A program made the position numbers and the translations under genes. DNA of 64,000 nucleotides from Haliotis asinina (taxonomy: Eukaryota; Mollusca; Gastropoda; Lepetellida; Haliotidae), in the NCBI RefSeq assembly GCF_037392515.1, contig NC_090295.1, positions 12,295,001 through 12,359,000 on the forward strand, read 5' to 3'. Of this stretch, positions 36,601 to 60,605 are shown piece after piece. Below the pieces are notes generated by a model. The model did no database searches, was not told where the DNA came from, and saw nothing but the letters and a program-made list of their open reading frames with translations. Position 1 is the stretch's first letter, and each line of letters opens with the position of its first letter.

Positions 36601-39290
36601 CGAGTGGCGTACAAGAACATAAAACCAAAGAAGGACACGTAGGCCAGAATCCATCGCGTTGCGAATGGACGGACTGCAAGGAAATATGTATACAGTGAAC
36701 AATGGCCATGGCCTCGACTCTGTAATATATCAACACAGGTGTTCTTAAGTCATACTGCATATCACTACTAAAATCGTATCAGTTGGTTTTCGTTTGTTCG
36801 CACTCAGAAATAGGCAAGCATCCAGCGTGTATTGAACATACTGACTGGAACTGGCGGAACTTGAAATTCAATGCCTTGAAAAACATCTCATCTCATTAAA
36901 TCTTCTGACTTAGGTTTTTTTCTGACACGAACGTTTCTGGTGTTCCCCTGCCGTGATATTGCTGGAATAGTGCTAAAAGCGTCGTAAAACCATACTCACT
37001 CACTGTAACATGTACACAGTTTTTTACAGTCGAAATGCTAACGTCAGAGAACCGAACATCCTTCAAGACAGATCGGAGTTGGAACAAAAGGTACACCCAT
37101 AAGAATGGACCACTGTAAATTATTGATGACACCAGGTGTTAATGAACCAAGCAAAAAATATGCTCAAGGTGGCGTAAACTTTTGTATGAAATTTGGTATG
37201 CACGAGTCGATGACATACGAGGGGATGTCAATAAGTTTTAGCCTTGCATAGAAAAACACAAAATATTGGTATGAAACACATTTATTTTTCAACATAGTCC
37301 CTTTGTGAGTCAAGACACTTGTTCCATCTTTTCTGCCAGGCGCTGATGCCATCTCTGTAGAAGGCGCCATTTTGGTCCTCAAACCAAGCCTCAAAAGCAG
37401 CAATAAGCTCATTATCATTATCATCCTGAAAGTATTTCGTACGTGCATTCCTGGACAGCAGTGACTGCAACGCGAGAGCTGTGTACTGGAGCATTGTCTT
37501 GATGTAGAAGAATACCACGTCTGATCTTGCCCCGGCGCTTCTCCTTGATTGACTGTCGCATTTGCCTCAACAAGTTAGCGTAATATTCCCCATTCATTGT
37601 TCTTCCTTTTGGTAAGTAATCTATGTGGATGGCGCCTTTGCTATCCCAGAAGACTGCCGCCATTACCTTCTACACTGATCTGGAGGCTTTGAACTTTTTG
37701 GTCCTGGGAGAAGTGACATGTTTCCATTCCATGGATTCTTGTTTGCTCTCAGGGTCATAGTGGTGGATCCAGGTTTCATCACAGGTTACTAGCCTAAAGT
37801 GAAAATCTTCTGGTTTCTTCTTGTATCCGGTTAGCATGGAGTTGCGCACACCTTAGACATGACGAGATGTTCATGAAGAATTGTCTCGATGGATCCGTGT
37901 GAAATGCCTGTGGTCTCCTCTAACTCATGGAGTGTGATTCGACGATTTTCCAGCTCAAGTCTATGCACTCTATCAATGTTTTCCTGACTAATGCTTGTTG
38001 TTGGGCGACCTGGACGGGGGTCATCTTCAGGACTCTCTCTACCATGCTCTTTCTGTCAATGTGAGCTGTTCAATAACTTCTGAGAGTAGGATACCAAAAC
38101 TACAGCTTCACCTCAAGGTTCAATGTCGTACCATAGGCCACATGTGACACCTGGGTATGAAAAATGCTCAAAGCTCAAAACTTATTGACATCCCCTCGTA
38201 CATAAGGGCACCATTTTCATGCATTTCACGTAGCTACCAAATTCTGAACATGGGTCGGTCACGCGGGGAAAAATAAAATACATAGAAATTAAAAAAGACA
38301 AACTATTTGAATAATGCTCTTGATTGTCATTTATTATAATTCTTATAACGATTTCTCGCGTTCTTTGGACTAGTGGGTGGGTGGGGGGCGATAAGAATCA
38401 CAGAAAATATGGATGATACCCTCAGTTAAGAAAAAAAAATCTGAACTCGAAATTGGATGAGTCGTCTCTAAAGACAAGCTGGGGTTACTGAGGGTAATTT
38501 CATGAACCAGGTCGCCACGAGTTGCATATACCAACATTGGTTGCCAGGGGAACACAAGTGAATGCACATTGGTCATGGTGTTCATAGTTAGTAGTAGTGG
38601 ACGTTTTAATCACGGCTTTTCCCGAAGCTTCTATTGCACTTATATGTCACTGATACTGGTTCAAATATTCAAAACACGTGGACGTCCCAGGGTGTACTCG
38701 GAACAAGAAATATATAACAACAGCTGTAACACCAACTATTACGTTGCATTAATGATGAACCCCGGACAAATGAAGATCTGTTCTAGGGACACGATGAAGG
38801 ATTAAAATAAACAGATAGCAGCACCAGAAATTTGTTTAAGACATTGTGCCCATGTGGGGAATCGAACTCGGATCTCTGGCGTGACGAACGAACGCTTCAA
38901 CCACAAGGCTACCCAACCACCCCAGCAGTTTTACAGAAACAACAATTTTTGTCACAGTGTGTGGAAGTGTTTCAATAACTAACAATCCAATAACGCGTCC
39001 TATGTATGCAAATTGAAGCTGACACTTACATTAATACCACAATAATAGTAATGTAACACGGTAGCTCACCTGGGTAAATATATAACGGCAGTTTTAATGT
39101 CAAAAGGTTGTGTCAATACAGATGCCGCCCATTTGAGAATGAAATCTGTTCAACACTTCACGACAATCTCGGGAGTCCTCAGTGCATGTCTTTTTCATCT
39201 TTCACCCTATTACTTACCCTTCTCAACCTTGACCACTCCATCTTCCTGCTCTTGGTAGATTATTTGACCATCGGTCACCTCGTCAGACAT
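24666..39290 (-). CDS. SLC17-family MFS transporter (sialin/VGLUT-like), gene A, 535 aa
   Basis: Eleven coding exons: 39290-39218, 36673-36423, 35757-35524, 34522-34435, 33993-33898, 32554-32424, 31952-31803, 31615-31483, 28579-28429, 26734-26644 and 24875-24666. All phases agree and the spliced frame is open (1,608 nt). The family is shown by TM1 [13 protein letters not shown] (Arg49), the glycosylated lumenal loop (sequons Asn66, Asn72, Asn78), EFDWD then [20 protein letters not shown] (129-148), [56 protein letters not shown] and a final TM ending [14 protein letters not shown]17 proteins are 12-TM organic-anion transporters of lysosomes, synaptic vesicles or plasma membrane; the substrate here is unknown. 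The Glu that precedes GVT in TM4 of sialin and VGLUTs is Ala186. The start is the first ATG after a 5'-UTR acceptor (AATTTCAG at 39,306). The tail repeats [10 protein letters not shown]. An in-frame tandem paralogue (gene B) lies upstream. Confidence 0.92.
26755..26850 (-). mobile_element. tRNA-derived SINE (family 2) beside exon 10
   Basis: GTGAGTGAGTGAGTTTGG start, GGAAATGGGCTTCAG, reversed B-box GAGAATCGAACCTGGG. It starts about 20 bp upstream (in the transcript) of exon 10 of gene A. Confidence 0.8.
26959..27230. mobile_element. MITE, about 272 bp, CCCCGATTTCTCG ends
   Basis: Left CCCCGATTTCTCGAAACAAA and right (reversed) CCCCGATTTCTCGAAACAAA are a perfect inverted pair of about 21 bp. 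Non-coding, in intron 9 of gene A. Confidence 0.85.
27409..28170 (-). mobile_element. 5'-truncated LINE with restriction-like endonuclease, copy 1
   Basis: The minus frame 28128-27586 reads [20 protein letters not shown], then [19 protein letters not shown] (PD...E of a restriction-like endonuclease), [28 protein letters not shown] and a stop. The 3' UTR ends in CTGTAAAAAATAAAAATAA-type sequence and an (AAT)n tail. RLE-type non-LTR elements (R2/R4/NeSL group) are known to insert by target-primed reverse transcription; the clade is inferred. The RT is missing. The large plus-strand frame 27475-28167 is its antisense shadow. Confidence 0.85.
28640..28785. repeat. About 30-bp tandem repeat, four units
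   Basis: Units of GTTGTTTCACCCGAAGTGG + TTTTATCCGG with growing divergence, in intron 8 of gene A, about 60 bp upstream of exon 9 in the transcript. The same ATGAAACAGCC / GGGGTGAAA motif recurs near 31,115-31,165. Confidence 0.85.
28965..29008. repeat. (CATCT)n pentanucleotide repeat
   Basis: About nine units of CATCT. No gene context. Confidence 0.95.
29075..29693. mobile_element. Pogo/Tigger-like non-autonomous element, 619 bp
   Basis: Left CTGTCGAACCCAGTTTATCC and right (reversed) CTCTCGAATCCTGTTTATTC, with TA on each side. Subterminal GACGTCCGGTTAGC and GCGTCCGGTTAAGC repeats resemble transposase-binding sites. No transposase ORF. Same style of ends as 2638-3164. Confidence 0.78.
29879..30085 (+). 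mobile_element. SINE family 1, tail truncated
   Basis: ACCCGTGAAGATCAGGGGTA, GGGTGGTCAGGCTCGCTGAC, ATCACTGGATTGTCTGG and CCAGGCTCGACCGCCGTC, where it stops. Confidence 0.88.
30240..30962 (+). mobile_element. LINE 3' end with (TGACT)n tail
   Basis: The plus frame 30327-30608 reads [37 protein letters not shown] and C, the C-terminal zinc-knuckle of a non-LTR RT protein. The 3' UTR holds GGCCTGTGGCCTACGCACGG, AATAAAAA and then TTGACTTGACTTGA. It is 5' truncated. Confidence 0.85.
31217..31368 (-). mobile_element. tRNA-derived SINE (family 2), diverged
   Basis: A doubled CAGCAATATCCCAGCAATATC, then GGAAATGTGCTTC, reversed B-box GGGAATCAAACCCAAT and reversed A-box TAAACTACTGGGCTAC. Lies about 115 bp below exon 8 of gene A. 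Confidence 0.75.
32124..32262 (-). mobile_element. tRNA-derived SINE (family 2), diverged
   Basis: GAGTCAGTAAGTTCAG, GGGACACCAGAAATGGG, GTACTCATGTGGGGAAGGG, GTAGGCTACCCACTGC. Confidence 0.75.
32605..32890. mobile_element. Solo end of the GGCACAATG transposon family
   Basis: Starts TTAAAGGCACAATGTCAC and carries ATTTCTCTCAATAATACC, CGACCCTCGCGCCCTCTG, GTTATTTCAAACGAACCCC and CCCTTGGAGCGCTC. These match 39,453-39,690 and 61,290-61,510. Lies about 50 bp upstream (transcript sense) of exon 6 of gene A. Confidence 0.7.
33180..33345 (-). mobile_element. SINE family 1 fragment
   Basis: TCTGGACCAGATAGTCCAG, CACGAGCATCGATACACGG, AGCCTGACCCCCTCG and CCACCTATGAC. Both ends are lost. Confidence 0.65.
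33421..33545 (-). repeat. (AAGT)n plus worn family 2 SINE
   Basis: Six AAGT units followed by a degraded SINE (TCGTTTTTAGCAAATTTGAG, ATCTATGTGGATGTTCGAAC). Confidence 0.6.
33571..33670 (-). mobile_element. SINE family 1 with internal deletion
   Basis: GAGTGAGTGAGTCTAG, ACACTCAGCAATATTCCAGC joined directly to CAATCCAGTGATCAACG, so the middle of the element is missing. Confidence 0.8.
33785..33875 (-). mobile_element. tRNA-derived SINE (family 2) fragment beside exon 5
   Basis: GTGAGTGAGTGAGTGGG, TTTTTGCAAGATTCCAGC, GGGGGCACCAGAAA. It ends about 23 bp below the gene A exon 5 donor. Confidence 0.75.
35001..35241 (-). mobile_element. SINE family 1, near full length
   Basis: GTGACTGAGTGAGTTTTACG, CACTCAGCAATATTCCAGC, GAGTCTGGACGAGACAATCC, ending GGATCTTCACGGGT. 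In intron 3 of gene A, about 280 bp from exon 3. Confidence 0.92.
36938..37007 (+). mobile_element. tRNA-derived SINE (family 2), 3' half
   Basis: TTTCTGGTGTTCCCCTGCCG, GATATTGCTGGAATAGTGC, CGTAAAACCATACTCACTCA. The B copy at 59,572 is orthologous, so this insertion predates the duplication. Confidence 0.85.
37218..38198 (-). mobile_element. Mariner element with broken transposase, 981 bp
   Basis: Perfect terminal inverted repeats CGAGGGGATGTCAATAAGTT at both ends, each next to TA (37,216 and 38,199). Minus-strand pieces read [15 protein letters not shown] (first Asp), then [31 protein letters not shown] (second Asp) and [18 protein letters not shown], a mariner-type DDxD transposase. The reading frame is interrupted: there is a stop between the KFKASRSV segment and MAAVFWDS at about 37,665, and a frameshift after LQSLLS / YEILSG near 37,430. 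About 300 bp, including the N-terminal helix-turn-helix, is missing compared with a usual 1.3 kb mariner. It lies in intron 1 of gene A and is absent from gene B. Confidence 0.92.
38818..38930 (-). mobile_element. tRNA-derived SINE (family 2), head half
   Basis: CACCAGAAATTTG, GCCCATGTGGGGAATCGAAC (reversed B-box), GCGTGACGAACGAACGC and the reversed A-box CAACCACAAGGCTACCC. In the B copy (about 60,250) only CACCAGAAATT remains. Confidence 0.88.
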
Positions 39291-39305
39291 TTTTTTGTAA
39301 AAGTG
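39218..39305 (-). promoter_or_regulatory. 5'-UTR splice acceptor and start exon, gene A
   Basis: CTTAATTTCAG at 39,316-39,306 precedes CACTTTTACAAAAAA-ATG. The same acceptor stands before the gene B start (60,621). This implies at least one upstream non-coding exon, so the promoter lies further up in the duplicated flank. I cannot place it. Confidence 0.65.
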
Positions 39306-39452
39306 CTGAAATTAAGTTCAGATGCATATTGAATTTTAGATAGTTATAAACTGAAGGCAAGCACTATTGTAACCTGGATAAAATTCCTGGATATAATCCA
39401 ATACTGGTAATGACGTCATCGCCAATCTTCCTTAAAGCAAGTGTTCTAAGTT

Positions 39453-41095
39453 AAGGCACAGTGTCACACCACACCTCTCTAAAAGCATACGATGCAATTC
39501 TCTCAATAATACTAACTAACAGTCGCCAGAATATCTGGCATATAAATTATTTTCATAAATCGTATTAAGATTACAATATTGATTTAAAACGATGCATTAA
39601 AATCAACTCTCTCGCCCCCTACCGGCCTGACGTTATTTCAAGCGAGCCCCATAGAGTTATGTCCCTTGAAGTGCTCTCGTCGAGTATCCTACGCACATCT
39701 TGTGATTGAAAGCAGTTCTAAGTACGGAGCAAATGTTTACATTCCATACGTGGCAATATTCGTCACCACTCGCCCCTTTCCGTAACCTCAAAGGACATTC
39801 GTAACTACTCGTGTGATTCCGGCAAGACGTCTTGCATGTTACGGAATGAGGCGAGTCGTAGTTACGAATGGGGTACGAGCTTACTTGCAGGTAACGGAAA
39901 GAAGCGAGTAGTTACGAATGCTCAAAGGAGACTTTCCCCCTCGATGCTTGTTATGTTCGAAAACGCAACAAACCAATCAGAACGCGCGTAATGGATGCGG
40001 TGCTTTGATAAAAATATTTCCGACTACTTAAATCGGGTATATTTTTTAAGGCATTATGCTTTTGTTAAAAAATAATGAAAATATATATCGTCACATTCAA
40101 TGTACTAAGAACGCTGCTAACAGAATTGTGTTGTTTAATGTGAAACCTTTTATAAGAATCATGCGATTGACGGTGAGAGATTCAAACACACGCACGTGCG
40201 TTTTTGACATAACGGCTCTCACTGGTCTCACTGTCTCGCAGGTTTCTGCCGATCTTGCGGGTTTGTTGTGGTGATTATAAGTGAGGTCCCAACAGTTTTA
40301 GGAAATGTAATTATAGATTGCTAGGAATTTCAACACAATAATATTATACCTGTGTAACTAGTGAAAGTTAATCTTTAACGTATTTAATTTTCACATCTCT
40401 GGGAATCTTTTAGTCTGACTATTTTCATCATTCATATATTTTTCATCGAATTCAGGTAAAATTCCACTTAAGGTGTGAAATGTTCAATTCAGTTTGGGAA
40501 ATGTTTTGGAGTTATTACTTTTTTATTTAATTGAGCTGATTAAATTTATAATATATTTTATTTGCATATTCAATGAAAGACATCCCATCCGTGAAGATTA
40601 TTTGGAACCTAAGGTGAACACCTGGTGATAATTGCGTCGCAATGTATCCTTAACACTATGTTTTTCTCCTGATTTTAGGTGTGTGAAGAAGGTTTTTGTT
40701 TTGAAATAAATGAGCAAAAACCAAAACAGCAATACAATGTATATGTACTTCGCTGATATTTAGTACCATTGGAATCAAACAGGAATAGAGTTATCGTTCC
40801 TGTTTGATGTAGTTCTGGTGTTCCTGTGCCAATGTGAAATCCGACGAGAGGGGCACGAGTCGCAATTCGGCATGTTCCGGAATAACACGAGTTGGACACG
40901 AATGACATGACAAGTGTTACATATTTGGAAGCTGCTCGCCTCGATAATGTTTCAAAATCAATTTTAGGCAAGTCGTAAGGGAACATGTATCTTACATTGT
41001 ATCAAAAGGAAGCGAAATTGATTGCACATGTCCCAATATATATAATACTTGTATAGGCCAAAATATTGTCGAAAATATGGGCCATTGTGCCTTTA
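39453..41095. mobile_element. Non-autonomous transposon, about 1.6 kb, GGCACAATG ends
   Basis: The left end TTAAGGCACAGTGTCAC mirrors the right end GGCCATTGTGCCTTTAA. Inside are palindromic TTCGTAACTACTCG motifs (39,770-39,910) and a small open frame (40,056-40,274, NAANRIVLFNVKPFIRIM) shared with the B copy. No transposase recognised. TTAA next to both ends recalls piggyBac target sites, but the class is only a guess. Both paralogues carry it in the 5' flank. Confidence 0.55.
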
Positions 41096-41146
41096 ATGCC
41101 AGTTTCCTTGTGGACGGTGGACAATGCCCGCAAGTCCAACGAAAGT

Positions 41147-41426
41147 GAGTGAGTGAGTGAGTTTAGTTATACGCCGCACTCAGCAATATTCCAGGTATAT
41201 GGCGGCGGTCACTCACTCACTCCAGCTATATGGCGGCGGTCTGTAAATAATCGAATCTGGACCAGACAATCCAGTGATCAACAACATGAGCATCGATCTG
41301 CGCAATTGGGAACCGATGACATGTGTCAACCAAGTCAGCGAGCCTGACCATCCGATCCCGTTAGTCGCCTCTTACGACAAGCATGGGTTGCTGAAGGCCT
41401 ATTCTACCCCGGGACCTTCACGGGTC
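41147..41426 (-). mobile_element. SINE family 1 with 12-bp target-site duplication
   Basis: Full element GAGTGAGTGAGTTTAG...CCTTCACGGG between direct repeats TCCAACGAAAGT (41,135-41,146 and 41,427-41,438). Its tail portion is doubled (GGCGGCGGTC, ACTCACTCACTCC, then GGCGGCGGTC again). The corresponding place in the B flank (about 62,815) is empty. Confidence 0.93.
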
Positions 41427-41459
41427 TCCAACGAAAGTCTAATGCTGCTACTTTTGTAG

Positions 41460-43845
41460 CATAAAATATTTTTTTTCAAAGACAATTTTCGTAACTTAGA
41501 TTATTACTCGTTGCTTCGAGTATTTTCACGTTATTTCAATTATTTTTTCGTTCCCTCGATTAATTTCCCGTTGCTTGGAGTATTTTCTCGTCGTCAAAAA
41601 CTTGAGATTTCGAATTTTTTCTCGGTACTTCAAGTTTCTTTCAAAAACTTGAAATTTCGAGTATTTACTGTTTGCTTCGATTTCCTTTTTCTTAATTTCT
41701 AAGTTTGATGAATTTAGCATGTATAGTTTTGGAGATCTGCTTCGAGTCAGATGACATCCTCATACTGACTGCCTAAATCACGTATCCATGGATACAGCAA
41801 AAATTAAAATTCATATCTAGTATAACCATCAGATGGCATGTCTATGGATCATGCTTGAAATATGTGCCAAATTTGATGACGCTAGCATGTATAGTTAAAG
41901 GAAATCTGCTCCGAACAAGATGACAACCTCATACTCACAGCCTAAGTCATATAGGGGTGGAAACCGCAAAAGTTTTATTTCTGGGTTTAAACCCGAAATG
42001 GCAAACCTATCTATCATTCTTGATATATGTACCAAGTCTGAAGTTATCACGAATAGTTTAGGAAATATGCTTCGCACGGTATCGACCTCCCAACAGACAG
42101 ACCGCTTAAAACAACACGTTATGGTTGGTTGCATCAGGTTTATTTAAGCTGTACCTTGAAAACTGTGGTATGTGCACTGATAAAAAAGACAACATTAGGT
42201 TTAGAAATGGTTATACGACCTCTGGCCATATGAAACTTTAAGTGTTACTGAAAATGGTTATTTAATAACCATTCAAGAAAACTGCTTCGCTTAAAGGAAA
42301 GCGCTCGCCATTACATATTGTATGCGGAGACTGGAAGGATACCAGTTCGTGCTGTTAGTGTGTTAGACCAGTTTGTACAATCTTGGAATTCACGTAAGAC
42401 TCAATCATCACAATGATTTCATTACACAGTGTATGTAAATGCATTTATTCCAGAACCTTATCTTAAATTATATTAAGATCTATTGCATCAAAGATACAAA
42501 AAAAGTGCTTCAGAACATTTCAGCTTCTCAAACAACTCAGTTCTTGACTGCTTTTCACTCTAATTACCAGTAAACTAAGAAAGATGGAAATGTGTTGTTA
42601 CTATACTGTGGAGTGACTGGTAGCAGAACAGAACAGAACAGAATTTTTATTCTTTTCTCAAAAACACAAAAGGTGAAACATAGAACATAAAGTATATATA
42701 AACATAATTAAAATATTTAAACGATATCATTTGAAAAGGCACAGTGTTTCCTATATTTGGATAATTTGAGAGAGTGTGGTTGATAAATCACATTTCATGA
42801 GAAAAATACATGTACAGATAGAGGAATTCACACAGAAATAGTTTGTTAAAAATGATATTCGTTGTTCTACAAGTGGTGGACATATTAGTAAAACATGGAA
42901 TTCGTCACATATGGCTTGACTACAATGATTAAAAACTCGGTTTTCTTCCAAGACATGCAGACAGCGCCCTGTTTCCATTGGTAACCTTTGATTTGTTGTC
43001 CTAAATTTTGTTAGTGAAATTCTACTTTGAAAGGTTAATTTAAGATAAGGTTCTGGAATAAATGCATTTTCATACATTGTGTAATACTTTATGTTCTATG
43101 TTTCACCTTTTGTGTTTTTGAGAAAAGAATAAAAATTCTGTTCTGTTCTGTTCTGCTACCAGTCACTCCACAGTATAGTAACAACACATTTCCATCTTTC
43201 TTAGTTTACTGGTAATTAGAGTGAAAAGCAGTCAAGAACTGAGTTGTTTGAGAAGCTGAAATGTTCTGAAGCACTTTTTTGTGTATCTTTGATGCAATAG
43301 ATCTTAATATAAAAATCATAATTCATTACATGAAGTAAAACAAGTATAGTTTATACATTACATATCTGGGCACATGCCATTATTATCAGATTAATTACGC
43401 CTTGTGCAAACAACCATAAAGTGTGTTGTTTTAAGCGGTCTGTCTTTTGTGAGGTCTGCCTTATGGGAAGATACCATGGTTGCAAGGGTGCGCGACCTCC
43501 CTATTGAACTGAAAATTTGTTTTATGACCACTGAAACTCGGGTGGTGTAGGGTGTTTGTGACTATGAGGATGTCATCTTGTTCGGAGCTTTTGAAAGAAA
43601 CTTGAAGTACCGAGTAAATTCTCGAAATTTCAAGTTTTTGAAAGAAACTTGAAGCAATGAGAAAATATTCGAAATTTCAAGTTTTTGACTGAAACTCGAA
43701 GCAACGATAAAAATACTTGACAAAACGAGAAATTAATCGAAGGAACGAAAAAATAACTGAAATAACGAGAAAATACTCGAAATTTCAAGTTTTTGAAAGA
43801 AACTTGATGTAACGAGAAAATTCTCAAAGTAAGGAGAAAATTAAT
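41460..43845. repeat. Large imperfect inverted repeat with inverted LINE core
   Basis: The outer arms (41,460-42,130 and 43,414-43,845) mirror each other: AAAACTTGAAATTTCGAG motifs, ATGACATCCTCATA / TATGAGGATGTCATC, and GACAGACCGCTTAAAACAAC / GTTGTTTTAAGCGGTCTGTC. Between them, 42,473-42,690 is the reverse of 43,085-43,318. The block is missing from the B flank between CCCACAA and TCTGTGAATGTGTG. Confidence 0.85.
42625..43084 (-). mobile_element. LINE 3' end with (TTCTG)n tail
   Basis: The minus frame 43077-42751 reads AFIPEPYLKLTFQSRISLTK, METGRCLHVLEENRVFNHCS, CDEFHVLLIC and PP, an RT C-terminal zinc-knuckle. Then AATAAAAA and TTCTGTTCTGTTCTG. A matching plus-strand stub (NAFIPEPYLKL) sits at 42,430-42,473 and a plus-strand tail at 43,085-43,150. 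Confidence 0.82.
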
Positions 43846-45118
43846 CTGCTGTGAATGTGTGAATATTTAGTAACTGTGCAAAGCGAAATAAGTCCTACCT
43901 TTAGACGGTTATTTACTTGCTTGGGATCAAACGTACCTGGGAAATGAATTGCATTCTGTAGGTTGATGTTTGACCAAGATTGGTTGACACAAACTTCGAG
44001 AGACTCAAAGTTGTTCATAACTTCTTGAATGATTAAAGATTATTGATATAACATGTACATTGATTCTCATTAAATGTAACTTAAATTGCTTTCCTGGTTA
44101 TTAAAAGCTAACTGATTCAACACATTTACTGTTCTACAGTTCCACATTACAATGACGTAACAATGCCTTGCCATTTATAGAAAGTTTCTGATAAATAAGT
44201 CTCAATATATGTTAATCATTGCAAACATTCATTATCAGCGACTTCGTCCCTTCGAGTAATTTCCTCCACATTTGCCAGTAGAATCCAGAAACGCGTGCCA
44301 AGGTTAATAAGTGAAACCGATCCAAATCACATTATAAATATTTGCCTGTGGCAAAGAACTGACTTAGCTTTCAGGTTCTTCGTGCCATCTATCCTCTCCT
44401 GTTTCTATTGTGCCCGGTTGTCTTGGACATACGTGGCTTTGTTTTAGCTGTGTTGCTCGCACTGTGTTGGTTGGACGAAGTAAATCCACTGTGTCGTGTA
44501 CGTCCTCTAAAATTCTGTTAGGAATTATTCATAGCAATTCAAGCCTTGTAGACAGCCGGGGAGGTTGATTCATGCAAATAATATATATGATACATTTTTA
44601 AATCTGCACATATGTATGGGAAGCATATTACAACTAGGAATAATAATCGCATTTTGGTGTTAATAATACAACACTTTGAATTCAGATTGTCTCCATCAAA
44701 CCAAACATGTAACTATCCAGTAGTTGGACATCTACTAACACTCTTGTTACTGCTATTGGGCACTTGTACACACTAGACACCGACAATACCGTTTGTTGCA
44801 CAATCTTCAGCTCCATGTCCAGCATCACTGCACCTAAAGTGTTACTGGTAACGTACGTTACCAACATCCCAACATGGCGGCAGGTAGAACGCTTGGCGAT
44901 TACTTCCCTTGAATTAGCAGTCTTCCTCGTGTATACAGTCAACATTATTTAGCATACAGATACACCTTGATGGTTCAAATGCACTGAATACGCTGAATAT
45001 GTTTATTAAGACTTATGTGTTGAAGAATAAGCATTTCTAAAATCGTGCGAAGATGTCGGTAAGGTAACCGACATCCAGACTTTGACCTTCAACTTAAAGG
45101 TTTGAGTATGCTTCAAGA
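43846..45118. other. Duplicated 5' flank, then spacer without genes
   Basis: Up to about 44,660 this matches 62,830-63,570 (for example GTGTCGTGTACGTCCTCTAA). I see no gene. The open frames around 44,682-44,952 are unsupported. Confidence 0.5.
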
Positions 45119-45318
45119 ATGAGTAAGTGAGTGAGTTTAGTTTTACGCCGCACTCAGCAATATTTCAGCTATATGGCGGCGGTCTATGAATAATCGAGTC
45201 TGGAACAGACAATCCAGTGATCAACAACATGAGCATCGATCTGCGCAATTGGGAACCGATGACATGTGTCAACCAAGTCAGCGAACTTGACCATCCGATT
45301 CCGTTAGTGGCCTCTTAC
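45119..45318 (-). mobile_element. SINE family 1, head truncated
   Basis: GAGTAAGTGAGTGAGTTTAG, CACTCAGCAATATTTCAGC, CAAGTCAGCGAACTTGACC; ends at GTGGCCTCTTACTAAC. Confidence 0.92.
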
Positions 45319-45327
45319 TAACTACTA

Positions 45328-45496
45328 TAAGTGAGTGGGTTAATGTAGTTGTACGCCGCTTTTAGCAACATTCCAGCAATATCACGGCGTGAAACAACTG
45401 AAATGGGTTTCACACGTTGTACCATTGCGGGGAATCTAACCCGGGTCATCGGCGTGATGAGTGAACGCTTTAACACTAAGCTACCCCACCGCCCTT
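45328..45496 (-). mobile_element. tRNA-derived SINE (family 2), near full length
   Basis: GTGAGTGGGTTAATG, TACGCCGCTTTTAGCAAC, TATCACGGCGTGAAAC, reversed B-box GGGAATCTAACCCGGG and reversed A-box CGCTTTAACACTAAGCTACC. It directly follows the family 1 copy. Confidence 0.92.
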
Positions 45497-46256
45497 TTCA
45501 TTACTGAAAAGGTCACGATCCACACCTATTTCATTAGAACCAGGTGACTTGTAGATTTCAGGTTGCAATCACTGTGTATTCTAAAATATTTGTCAATTAG
45601 AAATTAAACCATTCAAACAATAATCGTTTGCTTGCGGAAAAGGCAAAAGACAAATTGAGCGAGGTCTGGAAGACTTACCTCGTATATACATAGCATGGAA
45701 ACCGGCATCGTTTATTTTTATAAATCTTATCATATTATATTTTTTGTGGAGTTCCCATTTGTGCGACGAGGGAACGTTTTAACCACGTGGCTACCAAACC
45801 ACCCGGACCTATTTGGAAATGGCACCTTAACAACCTGCGTATAAAACGACCTCAACTGCCGGATGTAGTCAACTGCAGTCTTCAAGTATGATGTGTCTCA
45901 TGAGATGTCGTCACGAGCGTCATGATTCCTAGAACTAGTGTAGAGTACGAATAACACAACTGGAATAATGAATACGATTTGATTTTTCTTTAGTATTCAA
46001 GGGAAACGTTGCCACTGTCGCTGTCGTTCACCGTTCACAACAAAGAATCATGTACTAGACTAAACTACGTGTTTTTGTCATACATATAGCCCTTACAATG
46101 ATATCTATAACTCATTATTTGTTTCACAGAGGCATTGTCATTTCATGGGTCCTGCAAAGACACCCAGACCTCGATTTCATTCGTTTTTCGATTCCGAACC
46201 CGCGATTCGATCATTGTCGATTCTTCATCGTAATCAAACATTGTAAAACATCAGAT
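45497..46256. other. Spacer between genes A and B, no gene seen
   Basis: A worn SINE scrap near 45,765-45,805 (GACGAGGGAACGTTTTAACC). No coding or RNA feature recognised. Confidence 0.45.
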
Positions 46257-46262
46257 TTTATT
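46257..46262 (-). terminator. Poly(A) signal AATAAA of gene B
   Basis: Minus-strand AATAAA about 220 nt after the gene B stop; another stands at 46,275-46,280. Either could be used. Confidence 0.5.
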
Positions 46263-46480
46263 TAACTCTCCAAGTTTATTAAGCAAAACGTATGAAACTA
46301 AAATGTGATGTTTAAACACAGAACATGGCTCAAATATCCAATCGATATAGCGACAATGGTGAATGAAACACCAAACTATGGTGCCAGATTCGATCTCGGT
46401 GGATCGAACCGAACCGCTAACTTTCAATGACACTGAAGTTGTAGTGTAGTGTTCTTGTTGTAGTTGCAAAGTCTTTGACG

Positions 46481-60605
<14,125 letters not shown>

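Larger units (their letters stand above)
35524..44660. repeat. Segmental duplication, A copy (exons 3-1 plus 5' flank)
   Basis: Matches 58,285-63,570 closely through exon 3, intron 2, exon 2, intron 1, exon 1 and about 5 kb upstream. It is interrupted here by the mariner (37,218), a SINE (41,147) and the large inverted repeat (41.46-43.85 kb), which are absent from the B copy. Similarity collapses at the exon 3 donor on the low side and near CGCATTTTGGTGTTAATAA on the high side. Confidence 0.88.

Noticed and set aside
40056-40274. Short frame with NAANRIVLFNVKPFIRIM, conserved near 61,800
   Set aside because: It lies inside the duplicated non-autonomous transposon. The conservation is explained by recent duplication, and the B copy has a different C-terminus.
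44682-44952. Overlapping open frames on both strands
   Set aside because: No family motif, no matching frame in the B region and no splice context.
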